Assembly: GCF_905475395.1 (NCBI RefSeq)
Contig: NC_058338.1
Span: 35,532,935-35,596,934, forward strand
Origin: Chrysoperla carnea
Taxonomy: Eukaryota > Arthropoda > Insecta > Neuroptera > Chrysopidae
Direction: 5' to 3'
Length of the DNA stretch: 64,000 nucleotides
In this document: positions 1 through 12,968 of the stretch, one piece after another
Position numbering within the stretch: position 1 is the stretch's first letter
Layout of the letters: each line of letters begins with the position of its first letter
Program-made: the position numbers and the translations under genes
Notes under the pieces: model-generated
What the model saw: the letters and a program-made list of their open reading frames with translations, nothing else
Databases searched by the model: none
Told to the model about the DNA's origin: nothing

Positions 1-593
1 TTTATATGTATAAAGAATATATTTTTTCGTACAATTTAAAAAAAAATTGTTTCTCTTGATAACACTATTGGTGGACATTCACAGTTTATATGCGTATATT
101 GGGTGTCACAAAAAAAAACGATACGGTTCAATTACTTTTGAAAATTTATTTCAAACAAATGTTTCTCTGTAAGTTTTTGTCCATCCTGTTACTTTTGTGA
201 CACATCGTATGTGCTTAAGGCAAAAAAATTGAATAGGAAAATAATTTAATTAGTGAGTGTCACGAACATAGGCGAAATAGTCATGATTGCCCAATGGACC
301 TTTGGATAAAAATGGTATTATTTACGTTTTATATTATTACATTTATATATGGAGGAAAAAATTATACAAATCTATATACACAACCAACCAACAGAGAATG
401 AAGGTTATGATGTAATATACAACATCAAGGCCAAATCGCCTTTGTGTTGCCCAAAAATTAATTTTTTTATATTTCAAATCATTAATAATTTAAGTTTATT
501 ATAATTATTATTGTTTTACAAAGAATAATCAACTATTGTTATTGGATCAGAAAAAAAGTTGTTGTTCTCTTTCTCAAAAAGAAGAAAATAAGT

Positions 594-830
594 GAAAACA
601 AACAATTGACTAAATTAATTGTTGCCGTCATTTATTTGGTTTTCAAACATTCGAAAATTTTCGAAAAAGTTTCGTTTCGTTTTCAATAATGTTCCACAAG
701 ACCACCATATGAAGCTACCTACAAATTTTCAACTCCTTATCTTTTACAGTCTTGGAGAAAATAGACACCAAAATTTTGTCCTAATTTGCACCCTGACGGG
801 TAAAGAGTGATGTTTACGAGAATGTATGTA
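594..830 (+). repeat. Fragment of interspersed repeat family R1
   Basis: It begins with the R1 head (GTGAAAACAAACAATTGAC, then TTAATTGTTG) and later carries the R1 internal words GGGTAAAGAGTGATGTTTACGA (near 797-818) and AAGCTACCTACAAATTTTC, which align with the copies at 18867 and 53146. It is diverged and lacks the 3' end. R1 is an unclassified non-coding family, and assignment to SINE, MITE or Helitron-like cannot be made by eye. Confidence 0.6.
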
Positions 831-2043
831 GTTCCTTACTCAAGACTTTACCCACTTCCATTTCCTTAATATAACTTCATTCACAAACAAATTTTGAACC
901 CGAGGCAGGCATTAATATACAGGTGGCATAGAGAAGTATGCGGTTTTAAAACGTTGTAAAACAAAACTCATCCATTTTTCCAAATTGTATTTGTATCATC
1001 TTAAAATAAACCCTCCGCTTTTTTGTTGAGGTCCAATAACCTACATGTAATTAGTTCTTGTTATTTCGGTCCGTCTCGTATAATTTCTTGTTTATAGAGT
1101 CAGCCTTCAATTGAATAGAATTGTTATTAAATTCACTATTCAGTATACCTACCATTATTATTCTTGTCATTTTTTATATATCATACGCGTTGTAAAGTCA
1201 TTAAATAAATAATTATATACCTAACAATAACTAAACACATCGATAAAAGCAGTTTTTACCTACACATAAAAAAGTACATGTCAACAGAGCCAGCGGTTCA
1301 AATGAATTGAATAAGTAGCTCTACCTACTCGAAAAATATGCGAGTGGGTAAAATAGCCACCCGAACTTCGGAAAATCTATTAACATATTTTTATATTATT
1401 AGATTTTTTTTTATAATTTCTTTAGTATGCTTTTCTCTGTCCACGCGATATCTTCTTTATTCCTTTATCGAATTCCATGATTTATCTTTCATTTTCAAGC
1501 TTATAGCGCTGCGCTGGGTTAAAATAAATTCATGGTCTAAAAATGTTAGGCTGCTTGGAGAAAAAAGGCTAGAGAAATAAAATTAACAGTTAATTTTGTT
1601 CATTATGTAATTTGTATATCATATTTGTAGTAAAATTGCCTATAAATAGTCACGGATACCGCACTGCAGAGTCGAGATATTATTCTAATTTCTTTATCCA
1701 CCAAAAATGTATTTGGATAAGCGTTTACGTTAACGTTACTCGTTTAAAGCTCTTTCTTTTAAATAAAATTTCCAAATTTTTCACGTAAAAAAGTGGGGCA
1801 AACTAAATAACGTAATCCACGAACTGGCTTACGTTAAAGTTTTTTTCGTCAAAGATGGTACAATTGTATTCCTGTCGAGTTTGCATTCGAATGATTAGTA
1901 ATCAACTTGAGGAATGTTCTGTTTGATTTATATCATTTAAAATTCCGTGGGTCTATGGGTTACTGAAACTGAAATGAGACTGTTCAAAAGATTGTGTACA
2001 TTTATTTGAGTGAGTATAAGTCCTCTTACATATACATCTACAC

Positions 2044-2345
2044 CAGACATGGGCGAATTATTTTAAGTCGAAGTCACCATTGTTATAACTTTATTGTGTG
2101 CCATAAACTTTATTGTGTGTCTCTTTATCCAAGTCTGCAATGCTCATAGAGGAGACGCAAGACGGGTATACGATTCTTCTACCTATCTCAGTTTCTCTAA
2201 TAGTAATGAGATAGGTAAAAAAAAAAATTTTCCTCTCCGTCTTATTCGTATTTTGGGTTGTCACTAATTAGGTTATCACTGTCTTACTCGTATGTTAGTT
2301 ACAGAAGTCTGAGGGACTTCTCTGAGTCACGTTTGCCCATGCCCG
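2044..2345. mobile_element. hAT-type MITE with 8-bp target duplication
   Basis: The 302-bp element starts CAGACATGGGC and ends GCCCATGCCCG, imperfect terminal inverted repeats of the CA(N)nTGGGC kind common at hAT ends. It is flanked on both sides by the identical 8-mer ATCTACAC (2036-2043 and 2346-2353), the target-site length expected for hAT transposases. It has no coding capacity. An internal hairpin (CTACCTATCTCA near 2179 with TGAGATAGGTA near 2208) adds secondary structure. The intact duplication suggests a fairly recent insertion. Confidence 0.85.
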
Positions 2346-5300
2346 ATCTACACTCTCTCTTATCTCATTTCACTTGAAACTACCTATACCTGGTTTTGTT
2401 TTAATTTATATTGTAAAACTATGATGTCATAGTTATTAATTATGTCATAGTGATTATTTTTGTACAACTGCACCTTAATGAAACAATAATATCTACCCAT
2501 TGATGTTTACTACCAAGGTAATTTTAATTACGCAAAAATATAACACAGAATAAGAATTCGAAAATACAGTAATTTAGAGTTTTCAACGATGGACTTCAGT
2601 GATAAAGCATTGACAGAGAAAACTTTAACTCTCCATTACTGTGTATGCATTCTCAAAGCAATAGGGTATTATCGTTAGTCAAAAATAAATCATGAAATTT
2701 GAAAAAAATTAAAATTTATGTAAAAATATACTTAAATATTCTGATTTCGAGTCATAAAAGCACATTTTTCTTTTAAAATATTAAAATTAAAAATCGTAAT
2801 TTTAAACTGCATATCACGTGACCTAAAACTCGGGTAAGCCCTCCTGTGATGTCATAACGGTATGAGTCATAGACCATCAGTTAGTTCAGTGTAGACAGCT
2901 GGGTATAATATATACATAGATAGTATTTATATTTATTGTAATCAGATGTCTATGAATATATTTGTCAAACTTATTTGTGTTATTTCGTATAGTGATACCC
3001 ATATTACGTCATCAAATTGGATCGTTTTCTTCTCCTCGTTTTTGACAGTTTAAAAAAGGTTTAAACTTTAATGTAAGTTTTTGGCAAGAAAGCGTGTGTA
3101 TTCTTCCGAAGTAAATTTTTGGTGGCTTTTTATTAGCAAAATCAACATTTTGAAGTACTTTTTCAAAAATAGTGGAATACTCTATTGAATTGGTCGCAAA
3201 ACAATGTCGATTATCAAATAAAAAAATGTTTACCAATTCCAAGATGTGAATCTCTAATACAGTTTCGGATAAAAAACAAAAAAACTAAACAAATGAAATA
3301 AATCAGTTGGCTCATTCCGAATTCGAATCTATGATCGTAAGTGAATCCTTCAACTACCCTCTCCTCCAATTTATCTCTCGCCGAATTTGTTAAATAAAGA
3401 ATCTCTATTCTAAACCACACTAATGGGCTGCTATTATTTGAATCGATAAAAGGAACGAAGTAAGAACGATCGTAATAAAATACTAAAAACGATCATTATC
3501 TTTATTAAATTGACATACCGGAAGTATATACATGTGGAGCAATTATTTGTTTAACAATAAACTTGTTTACGATTCTTTGTTTACAATAAAAATAAGTTAG
3601 ATACGCTGTCAGTTCATCAATAAAATAGAATTCCATCATTTTTATTAAAATAAAATGAACGCACTTAAAGTAATGTTACAATCAATCATTTACCCACATT
3701 TACGTCATTATTTCTATTTTCAAAATAATCAATACGCTTTATTATTATTTTACGGACACCTATTAGACCCGGTAAAATCCATCATTGAGCATGAATAATT
3801 TTCGGATGGCGAATTTTTCCAGGGTCCCGTTTAAAAAATGTTCCTGAACATAAACGTGCAGGTTGCTGGTGGATATGCCGGTAGGATATCGTCTAAACTA
3901 GCTTCATCGTATAATTGGGCTCAAAATTAACAAAAAATGTTCTTAGACATTTCTTTCTAAGCCCATCAGATTTTTAGTAGGTATATATAAAATTTGTAAC
4001 ACACCGAAAAAAATTTTGACCAAATTGCTGGATGCGTCCGTTACACATTTTAAGTGCTTGATTGTTACTTGGTAAGAGAGCGAGGGAAAAACCACCCAAA
4101 AACGGTTGGTTAGTACACAAAATAGTATCCGTTTTAGCTGTGTAAGATTGCCAAAAACATTTTGGCAATTAGTTCATTTGACATAACGAGTGTATGTTCC
4201 ATCGTGGTACGCATGGTTTAGTGCATGCTATTTATCTCCTGTCTACTAAAGCAGTCTTTTATATCATGTCTACGAAAAATTCTTCAGTTTGTATGTACAG
4301 AAGTGGTTCTTAAGGACGCGGTTCAACAATTGGAAACTGCATGTCGAACTTGCCAAGGCCAGGTAGGAAAGCCTAGTTTCGGCTTCTGTTCTGGAAGGTG
4401 CTAATAAGAATATATTATAATACTCCATAATGTTCCTTCAAAAATCACAAATATTCTGTTATGCTTAGGTAGAGTTAAAATCCCACGGCCACAACTCGAA
4501 TAAAATTATTATAATTAAAAAATAATTTAACAAAATAATTAAACATAACTTGATAAGATATCTACTTTTTTAATTTAATATTTTTATAGTTGTGTGAGTT
4601 TGTAGTTTGAATGTAACAGAAAAAACGCATGCTGCTACATTGTAGTGTACATGGACGTTTCATCAACTATAAAATAATAGCCTATATTATTTGGCCTTCT
4701 GAACAGTCTTGTATACCCCCATATGACTGTACCCCCATAGAATATATTCCAAGAATCTCGCTTCCACCTACTTTTTACCATGCTTGTAAAATAGTATACG
4801 ATGAGTTTATTAAATTTAGTCAAACATAACATTAAGAAATATTAATGGAAAAAACAAAATTGATATAGACCGCGGAATAATAACAGTGCAGATGTTAATC
4901 ATTCTATCAACTATTAAACCGCTTCCGTCTCTCCAGCTGTCTTCTCGTAAATATGATAACTCAAACATATAGTTTAAATCATTCAATATAGAAGTTTTTG
5001 GACTTGCATATCTTCGCAATGACTGCAAGTAATTTCAAATATATGGTATGTCAAATTTTCCTCAATCAACAATCTAGGAAAATGTTCCAACGATTTTCAT
5101 GAAAATTAGTATGCAAGAGTTTTTTGGGGAGATCTAGCTAGGTTTAATTTTTAGAAAACGTAGTTTTATCCGTGTTTTCAGGAAAAACTGAAACATTGAC
5201 TCCAAAATATGACCCTTCGTAACTCTATTGGCGACGAAATAAAGTACATTACCGGGACATTTAAATTGGTGCGGAGACATTTTAAATGGTTCTTATATTA

Positions 5301-8300
5301 GTGATAAATGTGTCATTTTAACTCAAAAAAAACCGAGTTAAGCTCGGTCATCCAGGTACTTATCCATAAATGGTATTTATTGCAAATGAAGATATTAAAA
5401 CCCTATCCAACTCTTTTAATTAGTTGAACTTTTCTTTTTACCCGACTGTCAAGGAATGGTTGTGTTTCTCGCGCGTTTGGAGATACATTACTGTTTTCTT
5501 TTTACCCGATTAAGGTATAACTACATGCGTCTTAAAAGCTCAAGTGCCTTTAGATATGTGTTTGAAAAAACAAAACAAAATGGCGGATTTTTGGCGCGAA
5601 ATAGTAAAAAACTAACAAAAATTAACCTAACCTATCGAGTAGGGTATCAAAATAAAGGAAATTAAAAGGGTATTACAAAAATATATATAAGTTATATGTT
5701 TCAAAATTAAGAATAATAAATTGATTTAAAAAGTTAAAATATAGTATTATAAGAGGTTTTTTTAGTGCCAGAACACTAAAAAGTCTAAAATAAAATGGAA
5801 TAATTGAAAAAATAAATGGACGCATTTGCTTTGGCCGCTATTATAGAGCTCAATAAATATTCATTTTATTTTTTTGATTACTTTAATTCTTTAAAAATCG
5901 TTGAGATACTCGATTTTCTGTACATTAAATAATTACTTTAAAGATATTTAATTAAGCATAAGTCTCTATAGTTCTAAAGAACCGTAAGCGCCAAAAACGA
6001 ATACAGGCTATGTCATTTGCAAATAGGGCTTAATAAAACAAATAACGCTTACAACAAACGTCACTCAATATTTATAATTAAAACAAAATTCAAATAATTA
6101 TTTAAAAATTGCACGAGGTTTTCAAATAATTAAAATGAATAGCACGTACTTAAAAAATGTTAATCAACCAAATTTTCAATTAAAATAATAATTATGGTAT
6201 ACTTCAATATATGCGGCAAAGCAAATAATTACTTATTTATCAAAGAAATAAGGACCTTACCAAAGAAAAAACAATCACAAATATTATTATTTAACGGAAG
6301 GAATGTGGATTACGATGAGTATTGTGATGTATCAAAATAGAATAAAAACATATGTAAAAAAAACACACTCCTAAAATTAATAAAACTGGGTTTTTTTCAC
6401 GCTTCTAACATTATATTTTATTATTACACTAAACTAAAACTGTGTATTTTGTAATAACGAACTAAATAATACTAACACAATTCACATAGCAGTGAACTGT
6501 GTAAATATACAAAACACAGAGTATCAGCAGCGTAATACAACCTAACTTATTTAACAATGATTCGGCGGCTCCATTCTCCATTGAATAATATAGGCGGCTC
6601 AGCTAACTTACATGCTTGGACGTCCACAAGATATTGTTGTTTACTCGTTTCAGCTAACAGTTTTATAGATTATTTGACCTAGCAACTGGATCTATAAACC
6701 GTGTGTAAGAGCTATGTATTATGAATGTAGGCTTTTAACGCAAAACGACTATATTTTAAAGGCCTGGTAGAAATTAAATGGTAATTGGCTTGTGGGTCAA
6801 TGATAATTTTTAGGCATAAATGTTTTTTTAAGTTAATTAGTGACACCGAATACTCGAATTAAAGTTTTCCATTAGAGACATTATGTTAAAATTCGTACAT
6901 TTTAAGTGATAAACCTCTTTTAAATATGCTGGATATCTGCCATAAATAATAAATCCGTATCTGTTTCTTTTTGAGGGGATCTTTTTATAATTTTTATAAA
7001 ATAAAAGGATTATTATAATTATTTTATAAAAATTCTTTAAAATTATACATCTGGTCACGTGAAAACAAACACCAATCAGATGTACTTTGAAGGTACTACG
7101 TCACGCAATATGTACCTAAGGCTATGTAAACTTACAAATACAAAAACATGTAAACTTGCAAATTCTGGTAACTTGCATCAAGCAATTCTTTTAGAATTAA
7201 AATGCAAAATACATACAAATAGTATTTTTTTAAATAATACTTTTTCTGTGTAAATCAGATACTAATGTATAACGTATACACCAATTTTTCAAATTTAGGA
7301 CAAAAGCCTATTATCCAAGCACATTAATTTATAAAAAAAAAAAAATAGTCGACGCCCACAGACAGCATGCAAATGTGCTTGTATAAAACAATTTTTTTTT
7401 TATTCCTATCTGACTTAGTCTAAACACGTATCAAACGAAATTTTCAATTATAAATCAAAGATTCATATAGTCATATACGTATCTGCGGATCTTGACTCTG
7501 ATGATCCGTTACATCACTAAATAGGTATACGTATTAATTTATAAAATTTAAATTGTTGAATATGGAAATTCTACAAGTGGCCATTTTAAGATAATATCAA
7601 TTCAATTTGTATGAATATTTATTTTTCTTTTTATTGGAATTTATTTCCAGTTTAATATTTAATGATATTAATATTGTTGAGTTATTAATAAATAGATCAT
7701 TTTGTTGCGCGGACTATGACATATTCACGATAAAGAAGAGTTTGTGAAAGACTTTCTTATGAAACGCGTGTATTGATCAATATTGTTCCCAGACATTTGG
7801 CGCCTAACTGAATGAATGACACCAGTGTATTATAATAATTTGTTATGTTATGTGTCTATGATGCCAAACTACAAATATTAAAGATATTTTCATGAAAACT
7901 GAATTTCATTATAAAGTAAATGTATAGAAAAGAAATTCTTAATTTTCTACTACTTGTATAATAATAATTTCATAATTTACTTTTAATCAATCAAAAATTA
8001 TTAATATAATAAGTCAGTCTCAGAGTCGAGAAGTTCTAATTTTCTGCCTATTTTAATTAATAACTAACTATCCGTGAGTAGGAAATGGAAGAGGATTTTT
8101 CGTCTTTGAATTTTATTTTCGACCTGATGCAACAAAAGCGTGTGGTACTTTAAGTACCGTACTTACGGGCATCCTGTATCAGAACGTTCTAAAAAACTCA
8201 TAGTATTGCTTTCGTTTTTTATGGTCAGATTGTACATTCCAAAACCCATTACTTTTGGATAAGTATTTTTGGCTTTATTAATGCGCAAATATTGGTAAAT

Positions 8301-8730
8301 TTTAGTAATTTTTTTGAAATGCTTATTCTGGCTTAAAATTGTTATCAATTTAAGGAATTATTTTTGGTCGTTGATTACGTATCTGATGTCAGTTTAACGA
8401 ATTCTGTAATGTATTCCCAAAACCTTGCCATTTTTGGCCCCTAATATCTAATCTCTCTGTAAACATGCGGCGAAATCGCGTATAAATACTATATTAAATA
8501 AATATGGGCAAGTTCCTGAATAGTGTAGTAGCGACCTCTGTTATTGTTTGTTTAGTACTCGTTATAAAATATTTGTTAAATCATACAGGTTTGTTACGAT
8601 AAACTTGGCGTTGGCTTGTGAAGATGGCAGTGGTTTATTATGATTTTAATCATTTTAAATTAGGATTTTTAATGCAATATTAAATTAGAAACTCATTCCT
8701 AGTAAATTCTAGTTCATTTAAAATCACTTA

Positions 8731-8969
8731 TGGTAGGTCCGCACGACACCGACTCCACACAGACTTCTATAGCATTTTGTCTGCGCAACAGATCAGTGCA
8801 AACAAAGTCGGTATGATGGTCAAGTCTGAGTTAAAAAAGTCTGAGCACGGAAGTTATGATAAGTCTGCACATACATTTCGTCATCATATTTTCATGAACA
8901 TTTTTACTCATACTTTCAGTTTGTACAGATATTTGTACAAACAATAGTCTGTATCGTGTGGACCCACCA
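8731..8969. mobile_element. Harbinger-type MITE, long copy
   Basis: The 239-bp element has inverted ends TGGTAGGTCCGCACGA and TCGTGTGGACCCACCA and is flanked on each side by TTA (8728-8730 and 8970-8972), the 3-bp target typical of PIF/Harbinger elements. It is non-coding. A shorter relative with the same ends and the same flanking TTA lies at 48859-48977. Internal blocks such as AGACTTCTATAGCATTTTGTC and TTGTACAAACAATAGTCTGTA match that copy in reverse complement. Confidence 0.85.
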
Positions 8970-9710
8970 TTAGGCATTAATTCAATATAGACTGTATGAA
9001 ATTATGAAATTATCACTCTCATCATAGTTAACATTAATCATAGAATAATTGACATTAATTATAAATAAGAATTGAGGGTCGATACGGTGAAAGTATTTTT
9101 TATCTGTGCGGGGAATGAATCTAAAATCAGGGTCGACGTTCTAATTTATTTTGATAATGAACCTATTTTGATCTATCACGATTCATTTTGTACCTTATTG
9201 AATTTAGACAAAATTCCTTACATTAGTTTGTGATCCTTTACGTTTTTATATTCAGATTCTTTCCTACCCTTCATTTTCGGGAATTAGCCTTTTAAGCTCA
9301 AGAGTTCCCGCTTTAAACGTATTAAAAAATAAATAAAGTAAAGGCAAAATGGTCGAGAGTTGCCATAATCATGTCATTTTACCTTAAGAGTCTGTACATG
9401 TTATTGATAAACTTTTTAAATTTATTGAAATGATAAAGTATCAAATTAAAGTATTGATTTCTCTCAGCGTTTCTGAGCAAAACAAGGAACTCATTACTCT
9501 CCTAAATAATACTGGGATATTTTGAATACCAAGGAACAAGGAACTGATTAACCTCCAAAATCGAAATTTTGTTGATAATAAATAAAATAACTAATACAGA
9601 GCAATACAAAAAAAAAAAAAAATTGTATTAAAATTGTACTTATTATTAATATATTCGCTGTTCATTAAAATGTGCGAAAAAAACCATGTTGGAAATCTTG
9701 ATAAACCAAA

Positions 9711-10905
9711 TATGTAATCCTACTAAATTTGAGTTAAACATTTCAAATTTGTGATCATAATTAACCTGGCTCTAATAGGTTTCCAGAATGTGGAATCCTG
9801 GTCCAAGAATTAAGCACATAAGTGATAACTAGCGAAAAACTGAATCAAGGCTGAAAAGAATGACCCAAAATTAGTGGGTTTCAAAAAAAATTCCAATAAA
9901 ATCGGAACAAATTTGCCTGTATTATCAAAAAAATCGAATTTTTTATCTTTATGACGTCATTATAATCCAAACAATTTTAATTTGCTCTATCACATCCAAA
10001 TTTTATCGCATTTTTTTAAATCAAGTATGTAATCCTACTAAATTTGGGTCATACTTTTCAAATTTGTGATCAAAATTAACGTAGCTCTAATAGGTTTCCA
10101 GAATGTGGAATCTTGGTCCTGGAATTTAGCACATAAGTGATAACTAGCGAAAAACTGACACCACAGCTGCAAAGAATGATCCAAAATTAGTGGGTTTCAA
10201 ACAAAATTCCAATAAGATCGGATCAAATTTGCCTGTGTTATCAAAAAAATCGAATTTTTTAACCTAATGACGTCATCAGAATCCAAAAAATCTAATTTTG
10301 CTCTATCTCATCCAAGTTTTATCACATTTTTGTAAATCAAGTATGTAATCCTACTAAATTTGGGTCATACTTTTCAAATTTGTGATCAAAATTAACGTAG
10401 CTCTAATAGGTTCCAAGAATTTAGAGCCCTGGTCCCGGATTAAAGTACATGTGTGATAGCTAGTGAAAAATTTACATCACAGCTGAAAAGAATGACCCAA
10501 AATTAGTGGGTTTCAAAAAAAATTCCAATGGGATCGGATCAAATTTGCCTGTGTTATCAGAAAAATCGAATTTTTTAACTTTATGATGTCATCAGAATCC
10601 AAAAAATTTAATTTTGCTCTATCACATCCAAATTTTATCGCATTTTTGTAATTCAAGTATGTAATCTTACTAAATTTGGGTCTTACTTTTCAAATTTGTT
10701 ATCAAAATTAACCAAGCTCTAATAGGTTTTCAGAATGTGGAATCCTGGTCCCGGAATTAAGCACATAAATGATAGCTAGCTAAAAACCGACATCGCAGAT
10801 GAAAGAAATAACTTAAAATTGATGGTTTTAAAAAAAATTCCAAAAAGATCGGATCAAATTTGGCTGTATTATCAAAAAAAATCTAATTTTTTAACTATAA
10901 GACTT
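9711..10905. repeat. Four-unit tandem array, period about 316 bp
   Basis: Units start with TATGTAATCCTACTAAATTTG at 9711, 10026, 10342 and 10658, giving spacings of 315, 316 and 316 bp; the fourth unit is cut short near 10905. Shared landmarks include GGTTTCCAGAATGTGGAAT, AAAATTAGTGGGTTTCAAA and, in units 1 and 2, the palindrome ATGACGTCAT (ATGATGTCAT in unit 3). By eye the units are about 85-95% alike. The array could be a young satellite or the tandem core of a non-autonomous Helitron-like element; no coding sequence is present. Confidence 0.9.
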
Positions 10906-10979
10906 TAAGTTAATTATTGAGCTTTTACATGATTCCTTACTAATTTTTTTGTTTTACAAATAAAACATACGTTTTGTTT

Positions 10980-11045
10980 TGCGCCTCTATTTCTTATGCG
11001 TCGGTGGCGGGTGCCTCCTTTGCCAAGCCCTAGTTACGGACCTGG
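10980..11045. other. GC-richer patch after the tandem array
   Basis: About 65 bases with markedly higher G+C than the surroundings contain the words GGTGGCGGGTGCCTCC and GCCAAGCCCTAGTTACGGAC. It directly follows the last array unit and may be the terminal part of the mobile element that carries the array (inference). It has no tRNA-like A/B box arrangement and no frame of note. Confidence 0.35.
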
Positions 11046-11184
11046 TATTTATTTCTTGCATAAAGAAAGACAAGACAAAAAAAAAATTTTAAGGTATAAG
11101 TGCTTGAGAAATAATTAAACTTTAACCAAAGTTTAAAAACGTGGACAGTTGACATACAGTCGACAGTTGACGTACCGTTTTCAA

Positions 11185-11330
11185 TTGTTTTTCAATAACT
11201 TTAATTTGACATTTTCTCTAACATTTATCTGTAAAAATTTGAAAATTAGTCATAACAGCCTCCTTAAACGACAAAATTATCCACTGGTAGCGCAGGCGTC
11301 GATCTGATTCTCCTTACCGTGACAGTCAAT
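11185..11330 (+). repeat. Interspersed repeat family R2, copy 1
   Basis: About 145 bases, from TTTTCAATAACTTTAATTTG through GAAAATTAGTCATAACAGCC and TTATCCACTGG to GCGTCGAT..ATTCTCCTTACCGTGAC. The same ordered blocks recur at 50380-50517 (same strand) and 32995-33136 (opposite strand). It is non-coding and its class is unknown. Confidence 0.7.
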
Positions 11331-11996
11331 ACGAGTACAATTATCATATTGTTAGTATTATATTAAAAAAGTGCCCACTTCTTTTTTGATAAAAAGTTCT
11401 TATGCTATACTAATTCAGCTTATTTTTAGTCGTGCTATTTTACCACTTCAAAGGAATTTTTTTGTATCTCGACCTCTCGGACCTATTTAAAAACAAAAAA
11501 TGTTCAGGGAGGTGTATAAATCAAAATCTACATCTAACTTGATATCGCTAGAAAGCTTTGCCATTGCTATTCTCAGATTATTTTTGAAAATTTTAAAGCT
11601 TTGAAAATATTCAACAAAATGGAAAATTATACTTGGGGATTTTCGGCGACGTTGATCACAGTTTCGAAGTCAGAATCAGGCAGGCTCCCGTTGTTCCAAA
11701 CAGCAATTGTAAATACTCGACTCCAATGCGGCACCAAGTTATATGTAGATTTTGAACTATCCACCTTCCATAATATTTAAGAAATTTGACCAATATGGTT
11801 GAGGTACAAAATGTTCTTATTTTATACATTTTTTCGTCTAAAATGATTCGTCTATTTATGCGTTTAATTGAATAAGGAGTAAACAATGATTATTTAATAA
11901 ATTTTAGTACTTGTTATTCAGCAGAAGTGTTGTCGGGTGTGTTATCATCCTTTAATAATGAATACTATTTATTCTTTTTATCGCATTTCGTTGTTC

Positions 11997-12053
11997 AGTC
12001 GTTCTACAAAATTTCAAAACAAAAGTTTGTGTTACTAATTCAAATACTTTCTT
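11997..12053 (+). promoter_or_regulatory. Candidate start site and 5' UTR exon of four-TM gene 1
   Basis: Gene 1 has a splice acceptor 13 nt upstream of its ATG, so a non-coding first exon must lie further upstream. A plausible one starts at an arthropod initiator (TTCAGTC, A at 11997) and ends at a strong donor (CTT|GTAAGT, donor GT at 12054). No TATA box lies at -30. This is inference from signals only, and another upstream exon could be the real one. Confidence 0.35.
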
Positions 12054-12968
12054 GTAAGTAGTTTGTTTTTATCAACTTTTAAAAAGGTCAAATAATTTTT
12101 TTCAAACTGGTATTTTAATTGATTAACTTAAACTTTAAGTGGCCACGAAAAGAAAATCTCCAGAACTGGATGCGTTTTCGGTAATTGAATCTAACATCCT
12201 ATTTACAAGTATGTATTAACGTCTTTTGTAGCACAGGCTTGACGTAGAGAAAAAAGTTATTTTCTAATTTTTTTTTATTTTTAAAGTTTCACTATATATT
12301 GTTTTTATGAAGGTATTTGCATTCTCGTATTTGCAGATGGTATTTACAGCCTAAATTCGTAATTTTAATTTTTTTATAGAATTTTATAAGTCGATTTGAC
12401 ATAAAACTGTAACTTACACCTACAGTTCCTGAATAAGGTCCAAAACTTTCTAAAACATTTCGTAATGTAATTTTGATAATGATCTTTCATTAAAAATTCC
12501 TCGCAAGCGCAACCAGGACGTTTTTTTTCTCAAGGGCAAAAGGAAATTTTGCCTCCTCACGAAGTTTTTGAGCGTTTTTTAAGTTATAAATAATTTGTAA
12601 ATATCTCATGCTCTTCCTATTTATTTTATTTCTTTGTCTATCAATCTTGAATTTATTTGATAACTTGTTATTCCATCCCAGCAATTAACTATAGGTGCAG
12701 TTATGTTATGTGGTTAGTGCCTGCGATTATTTATATTATTCTAAAAAGCTGGCTTCCTTTCTTTTCGGAGACTAAAAGACTAGAAAAAATATGTATGGTA
12801 CTTAAAAATCACACATATATACAATGATAGAGGTGGCAGTGTCTCCTGTCGAAAATTCTTAAATCAGGCGAAAACGAAAGATAAATACGAAGAGAAAAAA
12901 TTTTTTTTGTTTCTAAGAATTATGATTTGTTAACGTTATTTTGTCTGTTTTTCAGAAATTAAGTCAAA

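Larger units (their letters stand above)
1..11990. other. Gene-free 12-kb flank with transposon remnants
   Basis: I found no convincing coding exon on either strand. The open frames are 60-80 codons, AT-driven, and lack splice signals or recognisable protein character. The stretch holds a fragment of an interspersed repeat (about 594-830), a hAT-type MITE (2044-2345), a Harbinger-type MITE (8731-8969), a 316-bp tandem array (9711-10905), a GC-richer patch (about 10980-11045) and one copy of a 145-bp repeat (11185-11330). The rest is AT-rich intergenic sequence in which I see nothing specific. Confidence 0.7.

Noticed and set aside
1640-1680. TATAAATAG with CACTGCAGAG downstream
   Set aside because: The initiator match and spacing are poor, and no exon or donor of interest follows.
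8481-8600. TATAAAT followed by a 32-codon hydrophobic frame (ATG 8504)
   Set aside because: The ATG lies only about 23 nt after the TATA, before any start site it could direct, so the pair cannot work together.
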